From an uncultured Lachnospiraceae bacterium (lineage in GTDB: Bacteria; Bacillota; Clostridia; Lachnospirales; Lachnospiraceae), in contig CAKRTC010000039.1 in the NCBI GenBank assembly GCA_934402055.1, positions 1 through 11,358 of the forward strand: a DNA stretch of 11,358 bases. The letters run 5' to 3'. The notes below the pieces were generated by a model. That model made no database searches and had not been told where the DNA came from. It saw nothing but the letters and a program-made list of their open reading frames with translations. The translations under genes and the position numbers were made by a program. Positions 6,239 through 11,358 of the stretch are shown here, in pieces; within the stretch, counting starts at the first letter, position 1; the number at the start of each line of letters is the position of its first letter.

Positions 6239-6415
6239 TTGTCAAACGTTATCGTTAAAGAGAACGAGTCACTTGATTCAGCTCTTCGCAGATTTAAGAG
6301 AAACTGCGCAAAGGCAGGAATCCAGCAGGAGATTCGTAAGAGAGAACATTACGAGAAGCCAAGCGTAAGACGCAAGAAGAAGTCTGAAGCTGCAAGAAAG
6401 CGTAAGTATAACTAA
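6239..6415 (+). CDS. rpsU: 30S ribosomal protein S21
   Basis: A 58-residue, strongly basic protein with the canonical sequence: initiator + SNVIVKENESLDSALRRFKR at the N-terminus and the Lys/Arg-rich tail RRKKKSEAARKRKYN at the C-terminus. S21 sits on the 30S platform near the 3' end of 16S rRNA and helps initiation. The family normally begins Met-Ser-Asn, and here that position is TTG (6239-6241), so translation starts at a rare TTG. Upstream lies an unusually long purine-rich Shine-Dalgarno region, GGAGGGAGGTAAGGGG (6220-6235), with GGAGG (6224-6228) 10 nt before the start. An ATG at 6188 in the same frame would add 17 residues but would place the Shine-Dalgarno inside the gene, so it is rejected. 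Own promoter and structured leader upstream, strong hairpin just after the stop. Confidence 0.97.
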   Translation: MSNVIVKENESLDSALRRFKRNCAKAGIQQEIRKREHYEKPSVRRKKKSEAARKRKYN

Positions 6416-6421
6416 TGAGAG

Positions 6422-6452
6422 ATAGCCTCAATTCCTGTGGAGTTGAGGCTAT
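6422..6452 (+). terminator. Strong rpsU-phoH intercistronic hairpin (attenuator or processing site)
   Basis: ATAGCCTCAA (6422-6431) pairs perfectly with TTGAGGCTAT (6443-6452). The stem continues inward with a T·G, T-A and two C-G pairs to a TGT loop (6436-6438), about 14 bp in all. What follows is ATTAATTG rather than a run of T, so full intrinsic termination is doubtful. A stable hairpin after a highly expressed ribosomal gene and only 14 nt before phoH fits partial termination or protection of the rpsU mRNA end. Confidence 0.6.
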
Positions 6453-6466
6453 ATTAATTGTAAGAG

Positions 6467-7447
6467 ATGTTTGAGATTCATAAGGAAATTCCCACAGAAC
6501 ATGAAATTAATATCTTCGGCAGCTGTGATGTATATCTTAAGAAGATAGAGCGCAGCTTCGGAGTTGATATAACGGAACATAACGGTTCCTTGAGCATACT
6601 CGGTACCGAGGGACAGGCTAAGCGTGCCGGAGCAGTCATAGACTCTCTCTTAGAGCTCAGTAAGCGCAACAATTCCATCAATGAGCAGCAGGTAGATTAT
6701 GCAATATCGCTCTCAATGGAGGGGGAGGACAGGACTAAGGATATATCCGAGATAGATAAGGATATAATCTGCCGTACCGTAAGCGGAAGACCTGTCAAGC
6801 CCAAGACTCTCGGTCAGAAGCAGTATGTGGATAATATACGATCCAAGATGATCACCTTCGGTGTAGGACCTGCCGGAACAGGTAAGACCTATCTTGCCAT
6901 GGCTCTAGCAATCAAGGCGTTTAAGGAGCAGGAGGTACAGCGTATTATCCTCACCAGACCTGCCATAGAGGCCGGAGAGAAGTTAGGCTTCCTGCCGGGT
7001 GATCTGCAACAGAAGATCGATCCGTATCTGCGACCTTTGTATGACGCTCTTTATTCGATAATGGGAGCTGATTCATTTATAGCAAATCAGGAGAAGGGAC
7101 TTATAGAGGTCGCTCCGCTTGCTTATATGAGAGGACGTACCCTGGATAATGCATTTATCATACTTGATGAGGCTCAGAATACAACGCCTGCGCAGATGAA
7201 GATGTTTCTGACACGTATAGGCTTCGGATCCAAGGTTATAGTTACGGGAGATCTTACCCAGAAGGACCTTGAGAAGGATCAGGTATCCGGTCTCGAGATA
7301 GCAATGAGAGTGCTTAAGAGTATTGATGACATAGGCTTTTCCGAGCTTACTGCGAGTGATGTTGTAAGACATCCGCTCGTTCAGAAGATCGTTATGGCTT
7401 ATGACAATTATGAGGCTAAGCTAAATGACCGTAAACATAGAAAATGA
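6467..7447 (+). CDS. phoH: PhoH-family ATPase (PhoH/PhoL type)
   Basis: 326 residues, the usual length. An N-terminal small domain (1-70) carries the FGSCDVYLKKIERSFGV pattern of the family, and the C-terminal P-loop ATPase domain carries Walker A GPAGTGKT (134-141) and Walker B with IILDEAQN (231-238, Asp234-Glu235). TGDLTQKD (260-267) and RHPLVQKIV (301-309) are family motifs. PhoH/PhoL proteins are cytoplasmic ATPases, and their constant neighbour ybeY points to RNA or rRNA metabolism. The ATG at 6467 is the first possible start, as an in-frame TAA lies at 6461-6463. Its Shine-Dalgarno is poor (only TAAGAG next to the ATG), and it sits right after the intercistronic hairpin, so expression is probably kept far below that of rpsU. 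Confidence 0.95.
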   Translation: MFEIHKEIPTEHEINIFGSCDVYLKKIERSFGVDITEHNGSLSILGTEGQAKRAGAVIDSLLELSKRNNSINEQQVDYAISLSMEGEDRTKDISEIDKDIICRTVSGRPVKPKTLGQKQYVDNIRSKMITFGVGPAGTGKTYLAMALAIKAFKEQEVQRIILTRPAIEAGEKLGFLPGDLQQKIDPYLRPLYDALYSIMGADSFIANQEKGLIEVAPLAYMRGRTLDNAFIILDEAQNTTPAQMKMFLTRIGFGSKVIVTGDLTQKDLEKDQVSGLEIAMRVLKSIDDIGFSELTASDVVRHPLVQKIVMAYDNYEAKLNDRKHRK

Positions 7448-7958
7448 ATATAACGGCAGTTTAAAAAAGCTTTCAGAGGATAATTTTGAAGGCTTTTTGA
7501 CGCCTGAGGAATATACCGAGATCGCACATAAGGTTATAAATGCGGCGCTTGATCATGAGGAATGTCCTTATGATATAGATGTGAGCCTGCTGCTTACCGA
7601 TGATGCAGCTATTGAGGAGATCAATACCGAGTACAGAGATATGGCGAAGAGCACGGATGTCTTAAGCTTTCCGCTTGTGGATTATGAAAGCCCTGCCTGC
7701 TTTGACGGTTTTGACGATATGGATGATCTCTTCAATCCCGACACCGGAGAGCTTATGCTCGGCGACATAATCATTTCCATTGATCATTGTATCGCACAGG
7801 CCGCGGAATACGGTCACGGTGTGGTGCGTGAATATGCCTTTCTCATCGCGCACAGCATGCTGCATCTGATGGGCTACGATCATATGACCGAGCCTGAGGC
7901 AGCTGAGATGGAACGAAGACAGGAAGAAATATTAGGCTCCTTAGGTATTAACAGATAA
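7425..7958 (+). CDS. ybeY: YbeY endoribonuclease, 16S rRNA maturation
   Basis: 177 residues. A zinc-dependent RNase of the UPF0054 family, needed for 16S rRNA 3'-end maturation and late 30S quality control. The metal-binding H-x3-H-x5-H motif is in HSMLHLMGYDH: His143, His147, His153. STDVLSFP (76-83) and GELMLGDIIIS (108-118) are conserved. Between them lies an acidic insert (about 86-106, DYESPACFDGFDDMDDLF) that makes it longer than the 150-165 residues common elsewhere. I recall similar inserts in Lachnospiraceae. ATG 7425 lies 23 nt inside the phoH gene with GAGG at 7412-7415, so the two are translationally coupled. Beside rpsU this groups two factors acting at the 16S 3' end. Confidence 0.95.
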   Translation: MTVNIENEYNGSLKKLSEDNFEGFLTPEEYTEIAHKVINAALDHEECPYDIDVSLLLTDDAAIEEINTEYRDMAKSTDVLSFPLVDYESPACFDGFDDMDDLFNPDTGELMLGDIIISIDHCIAQAAEYGHGVVREYAFLIAHSMLHLMGYDHMTEPEAAEMERRQEEILGSLGINR

Positions 7959-7959
7959 T

Positions 7960-9657
7960 ATGATAAATAACGCTAAGTCCAGAAATTTCATAGCACAGGG
8001 CAGCATACTTGCCATCACAGGTATCGTCTGCCGTATCATAGGAATGCTTTACCGCATTCCTCTTGTTGACATTATAGGTACTATCGGTAACGGCTATTAC
8101 ACCTCGGCGTACAGCATTTACAATATTTTGCTTATCTTAAGCTCTTATTCGCTGCCGACGGCTGTTTCAAAGGTAGTATCCACCAGACTTGCCAAGGAAC
8201 GTTATGATGACGTAAGAACGACTCTCAGAGTTGCTTTTGTTTATGCGACTCTTATGGGTGCCTTTGCATGCGGGCTTATGTATTTCGGATCGGATATGAT
8301 AGCAGGCTTCCTTGAGAAGCCTTTTTGTCGTTATGCGATGCGTACACTTGCTCCGACCATATGGGTAATGGCATATCTCGGCATTATGCGAGGCTATTTC
8401 CAGGGCTCTGGCAATATGGTGCCGACTGCGGTATCGCAGGTAATTGAGCAGATCATAAATGCCGCAGTCTCGATAATCATGGCGATATTGCTGTTTAACT
8501 ACGGAGCAAAGGCCAATCTTATCTATGCAGAGACAGATTACAGCTATGCCTACGGAGCTGCGGGTGCAACTATAGGAACCGGCATGGGTGCTCTTATCGC
8601 CCTGCTTTTCTTTATACTTTTGTTCCTGCTCTACGGAAGGATGCCTTCAGGCAACGGATATGTCCGAGCAAGAAATGCTGACGGCTCTCTCGGTCGTGCG
8701 AGATCTAGACGCAGAGAGTCTTCGGGTCAGCTTGCAAAGGTGCTCCTTGTAACGCTTATTCCTATACTCTTAAGCTCTACTGTTTATAACATCAGCACCG
8801 TGCTTGATGACTTTATATTCAGCCGCAGCATGAATGCACTCGGAGTGGGGGCATCCTGCGTATTTTTGTGGGGAGTTTTCGGAGAGTACAGGATATTGTT
8901 CAATATTCCGGTTGCCATCTCAAACAGCTTAAGCTCTTCGGTCATTCCCTCGCTTACCAATGCTGTTGCCGACAGGGATAAGAGGCTTATAGTTCAGAAA
9001 CTTAAGCTAAGCATGCAGTTCGTCATGCTTATATCCATTCCGGCAGCAATGGGACTGTTTGCACTTGCAGAGCCGATATGCAATCTGCTGTTTGCTTCGG
9101 AAGATAACACTCTGCTTATATCGGTTTTAAGACATGGCTCGATAACCATCATACTTTATGCCTTGTCTACCATTACAAACGGGTTGTTGCAGGGACTCGG
9201 ACACCTTTCCGAGCCTCTTAAGAATGCGGTGATCGCACTTGTGATACATGTGATTTCGCTTGTGGTGCTTGTATTTGTGACTCACAGCATACTTGCGGTA
9301 ATTTATGCCAATTCGATTTTCGCACTTGTCGTATGCGTGCTGAATATAGCTAATCTGCATTCGCATGTGCATTTTCGTATAAATATGCGAAATACCTTCA
9401 TTATTCCGTTTATATCCTCGGCTGTAATGGGAGCTGCGGTATACGGAATATCCAGATTACTGCAAATGCTGCTGCCGGCGGCATTTGCATCGGGACGTGC
9501 CGGACTTTCTGTTATCGTGGTCATATGCATGTGTATAGCACTTTTTGTCTATGCTGTATTACTGGCTGTCTTAAGAGCCTTCACCAAGGAAGAACTGCTT
9601 GAGATGCCAATGGGACTCAGATTATACAGACTGCTTAACGCAATGAGGCTCATGTAA
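7960..9657 (+). CDS. MOP-superfamily flippase (polysaccharide biosynthesis/SpoVB/YtgP type)
   Basis: 565 residues with about 14 hydrophobic segments, a polytopic membrane protein. The N-terminal block QGSILAITGIVCRIIGMLYR (13-32) and the motif GIMRGYFQGSGNMVPTAVSQ (141-160) are typical of the polysaccharide biosynthesis/SpoVB-YtgP-MurJ group, which flips lipid-linked sugars (lipid II or oligosaccharide carriers) across the cytoplasmic membrane. An unusual, strongly basic cytoplasmic-type loop, about 234-253 with RARSRRR, separates the two halves. It starts 1 nt after the ybeY stop, with only a weak upstream AGG (about 7943), so it depends on coupling. Whether it is the lipid II flippase or a sporulation/exopolysaccharide relative cannot be told. 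No glycosyltransferase is adjacent. Confidence 0.9.
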   Translation: MINNAKSRNFIAQGSILAITGIVCRIIGMLYRIPLVDIIGTIGNGYYTSAYSIYNILLILSSYSLPTAVSKVVSTRLAKERYDDVRTTLRVAFVYATLMGAFACGLMYFGSDMIAGFLEKPFCRYAMRTLAPTIWVMAYLGIMRGYFQGSGNMVPTAVSQVIEQIINAAVSIIMAILLFNYGAKANLIYAETDYSYAYGAAGATIGTGMGALIALLFFILLFLLYGRMPSGNGYVRARNADGSLGRARSRRRESSGQLAKVLLVTLIPILLSSTVYNISTVLDDFIFSRSMNALGVGASCVFLWGVFGEYRILFNIPVAISNSLSSSVIPSLTNAVADRDKRLIVQKLKLSMQFVMLISIPAAMGLFALAEPICNLLFASEDNTLLISVLRHGSITIILYALSTITNGLLQGLGHLSEPLKNAVIALVIHVISLVVLVFVTHSILAVIYANSIFALVVCVLNIANLHSHVHFRINMRNTFIIPFISSAVMGAAVYGISRLLQMLLPAAFASGRAGLSVIVVICMCIALFVYAVLLAVLRAFTKEELLEMPMGLRLYRLLNAMRLM

Positions 9658-10850
9658 TGAGCAGGGTACTTGTCATCGGAGCAGGCGCTTCGGGGCTTAT
9701 GGCCGCACTTACAGCGGCGCGGAACAATGCCGAGGTCACGGTGTTTGAGCATAAGTCGGAGGCAGGGATCAAGCTTGCTCTTACCGGAAACGGAAGGTGC
9801 AATTATACCAATACCGATGCGGTGGCAGATAAGTACCACGGGGATGAGGGCGCAAAAGTTTTTGCAGCTAAGGTGCTGGAGCACTTCGGAAGCGAGGATA
9901 CTGTTCGATTCTTTCGTGAACTTGGGATAGAACCGCTTATAAGGCATTACGCCTATGATGAGAGCGGATATGTATATCCAAAGGACATGAATGCCGTAGG
10001 CTTCAGGGATATACTGCTTCGTGCTGCGCTTGATGCCGGAGTTAAGATATATTACGGTGTTGAGCCTGATACGCTGAGGACTGCGGTGAGAACTGTTGTC
10101 GGAGTCGGAGAGGGATGTGGCTGTATTGCGTCCGGCAAAGTTGGCTGTGACAAAGTCGGAAATGCTGTTTTTGATGTTCCGGGTACTGCACTTAAGACCT
10201 CGGTAAATGATGATGAGACTTTCCGCGGAGAAGCAAAGTATGACTCCCTGATAATAGCCACAGGCTCCAATGCTTATCCCATGACCGGCAGCGACAGCTC
10301 AATATATCCGGTGCTTAAGGAAGCAGGAATTGAGATGCATAGATTTCTGCCTGCTCTGTGTGCGCTTTTTTCCAAGGACGAGTATCTTAAAGTTATGAAG
10401 GGGCGCAGAGTTAAGACTAAGGCGGAGCTAAAGATATTCTCAGGTTTCTATGAAGAAAAATTTGAGGAACAGCTATGCAGCGAAAAATACAGCTGCAGCG
10501 GTGAGATACAGTTTAACGAGCATTCAATATCGGGTATACCTGTTATGCAGCTTTCACGCTATGCCGCTATTGCTCTTAGCAGAGGTGATAAGGTGGTATT
10601 GAGCATAGACGGTCACGATTATGCCATACACAGGACGGCAGGCTTTGACAGAGCACAGACCTGCTCCGGCGGAGTGCCTACTGCGGATATTGATCCGGAT
10701 ACCATGAGGTATAAGGACAGCAATATATATATCTGCGGTGAGCTTATAGATGTTGACGGAGACTGCGGAGGCTATAATCTCCAGTTTGCGTGGAGTACCG
10801 GCTATATAGCGGGAAATGCGGCAGGCGGCAGGCAGATCGCTGCATACTGA
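9657..10850 (+). CDS. HI0933/YhiN-family FAD flavoprotein with shortened helical subdomain
   Basis: 397 residues. FAD-binding Rossmann motif GAGASG (8-13), family block GIKLALTGNGRCNYTN (37-52), IIATGSNAYPMTGSDSS (199-215) and C-terminal signature GELIDVDGDCGGYNLQFAWS (361-380) place it in the HI0933/YhiN (NAD(P)/FAD-dependent oxidoreductase) family. Physiological substrate is not settled for most members. In ordinary members, the beta strand after the SGIPVxQLS motif (292-300 here) is followed by a helical subdomain of roughly 80-100 residues before A-Q-x-C-S-G-G-V. Here only about 14 residues separate SID (316-318) from AQTCSGGV (333-340), so most of that subdomain is missing. Conversely, the variable stretch about 135-195 is longer than usual. 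The frame is intact and the other motifs are perfect. Overlaps the flippase stop by one base (TAATGA), ribosome binding site TGAGG 9644-9648. Confidence 0.9.
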   Translation: MSRVLVIGAGASGLMAALTAARNNAEVTVFEHKSEAGIKLALTGNGRCNYTNTDAVADKYHGDEGAKVFAAKVLEHFGSEDTVRFFRELGIEPLIRHYAYDESGYVYPKDMNAVGFRDILLRAALDAGVKIYYGVEPDTLRTAVRTVVGVGEGCGCIASGKVGCDKVGNAVFDVPGTALKTSVNDDETFRGEAKYDSLIIATGSNAYPMTGSDSSIYPVLKEAGIEMHRFLPALCALFSKDEYLKVMKGRRVKTKAELKIFSGFYEEKFEEQLCSEKYSCSGEIQFNEHSISGIPVMQLSRYAAIALSRGDKVVLSIDGHDYAIHRTAGFDRAQTCSGGVPTADIDPDTMRYKDSNIYICGELIDVDGDCGGYNLQFAWSTGYIAGNAAGGRQIAAY

Positions 10851-10871
10851 CTTGAGTTGAACATCGACGAT

Positions 10872-10908
10872 AAAACAATTCATTTAATAAAAAACAATTC
10901 ACTTAATA
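10872..10908 (+). repeat. Direct repeat of 18 bp, period 19, one mismatch
   Basis: AAAACAATTCATTTAATA (10872-10889) is followed after one A by AAAACAATTCACTTAATA (10891-10908). They differ at one base. The repeat lies 21 bp after the flavoprotein stop and about 85 bp before the next gene. Two near-identical sites with a spacing of almost two helical turns could be an operator pair for a regulator of the downstream gene, or a local duplication. Confidence 0.85.
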
Positions 10909-10909
10909 T

Positions 10910-10970
10910 TTTTTCGGCTCAAGACAAAATGCGTCAGAGCTGAAAAATGATACATTTTCATAAAGCTGAC
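10910..10970 (+). promoter_or_regulatory. Two mutually exclusive hairpins before the COG2509 gene
   Basis: Structure A: TTTTTCGGCTC (10910-10920) pairs with GAGCTGAAAAA (10937-10947), 11 bp with one G·U, loop of 16 nt. Structure B: GTCAG (10933-10937) pairs with CTGAC (10966-10970), and inside it GAAAAATG (10942-10949) pairs with CATTTTC (10953-10959) with one bulged A. Bases 10937 and 10942-10947 are needed by both, so they cannot form together. There is no T run after either stem, so neither is a clear terminator. This could be a leader switch or just an A+T-rich coincidence. Confidence 0.35.
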
Positions 10971-10991
10971 AGGAAAACGGCGTATTAAGAA

Positions 10992-11358
10992 ATGATAAGA
11001 ATAAATCAGATAAAAATATCCATATTTGAGGTCGGTACGGATGCCGAAAAGGAAACCAGGCTCTTGAAGAAGCTTTCGGCGGGGCTGCTTTCTTGCAGAC
11101 AGGACGATATACGTAAGCTTAAGCTTGTGCGTCGTTCCATAGATGCGAGAGAAAAGGATAATATCGAGTTTGTGTATACGGTAGATGTGCGTCTGCACGA
11201 TTCCGTTGTAGGACCGAGTGCGGAGACAGAGCTTCGTTTTGTGGAAAAGCTTAAAAATGCCAATATCAGGCAGATGAATAAGGCACCGCTTACTCTGCCT
11301 ATACCGAAGGAAACCGGCAATGCTTTCGGAGGCACGACTGACGGTACAGGTGACGGTA
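10992..11358 (+). CDS. COG2509-type FAD-dependent dehydrogenase, 3' truncated by the window
   Basis: 122 residues are visible and the frame is open at the right edge. The start MIRINQIKISIFEV and the block LVRRSIDAREKDNIEFVYTV are the N-terminal ferredoxin-like cap of the COG2509 NAD(FAD)-utilising dehydrogenase family. The FAD-binding GxGxxG domain should lie just beyond the edge. ATG 10992 is the first possible start, since TAA is in frame at 10986-10988. Its Shine-Dalgarno is weak (AAGAA next to the ATG, AGGA at 10971-10974 far away). The visible end becomes Gly/Thr/Asp-rich from about residue 111 (FGGTTDGTGDG) where the family normally moves straight into the Rossmann fold, so a low-complexity insert begins here. 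Function of the family is poorly known. Confidence 0.8.
   Translation, partial: MIRINQIKISIFEVGTDAEKETRLLKKLSAGLLSCRQDDIRKLKLVRRSIDAREKDNIEFVYTVDVRLHDSVVGPSAETELRFVEKLKNANIRQMNKAPLTLPIPKETGNAFGGTTDGTGDG

Noticed and set aside
9127..9947. Several minus-strand open frames across the flippase/flavoprotein junction
   Set aside because: They are shadows of two well-supported + strand genes, with no domains or initiation signals.

Overview
The window looks like chromosomal DNA of an anaerobic Firmicute of the class Clostridia, most likely a Lachnospiraceae relative (Butyrivibrio/Roseburia/Lachnospira-like). This rests on the protein styles (YbeY with a long acidic insert, a SpoVB/YtgP-type flippase, paired HI0933 and COG2509 flavoproteins), strong GGAGG-type ribosome binding sites and the rpsU/phoH/ybeY neighbourhood. 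The taxonomic call is an inference from protein similarity remembered by family, not from a search. Every confident gene is on the + strand.

Positions 1-998 look accessory. A short reading frame entering at the left edge overlaps by 4 nt an AT-rich gene for a small membrane-anchored extracytoplasmic protein of unknown function. A 456-bp non-coding stretch follows. It holds an 11-bp triple tandem repeat, a good intrinsic terminator, and a cluster of TGCACCCC repeats partly bracketed by a 9-bp inverted repeat. That cluster could be a mobile-element relic.

Positions 999-3678 hold a low-molecular-weight protein tyrosine phosphatase followed 37 nt later by the RNA-binding protein Tex. Positions 3707-6096 form a separate unit with its own extended -10 promoter: an OPT-family oligopeptide/metal-chelate transporter tightly coupled to a small PqqD-like protein. 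No radical SAM enzyme or precursor peptide is nearby, so the PqqD-like fold beside a transporter is a puzzle.

Positions 6129-10850 are a run of ribosome, RNA and envelope genes: rpsU (TTG start, with a two-hairpin leader between promoter and Shine-Dalgarno), a strong intercistronic hairpin, phoH, ybeY (23-nt overlap), an oligosaccharide/lipid-type flippase, and an HI0933-type flavoprotein (1-nt overlap). The usual Clostridia neighbours of phoH/ybeY (yqfC/yqfD, dgkA, cdd, era) are absent. The HI0933-type protein appears to lack most of its helical subdomain. A 141-bp gap with a 19-bp-period direct repeat and two mutually exclusive hairpins precedes a COG2509 FAD-dependent protein that runs off the right edge, inside what may be a 12-bp minisatellite.

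No complete new defence or mobile system is visible. The best leads are the OPT/PqqD-like pair, the rpsU leader, the deleted subdomain in the HI0933-type protein, and the repeat-rich non-coding stretches.
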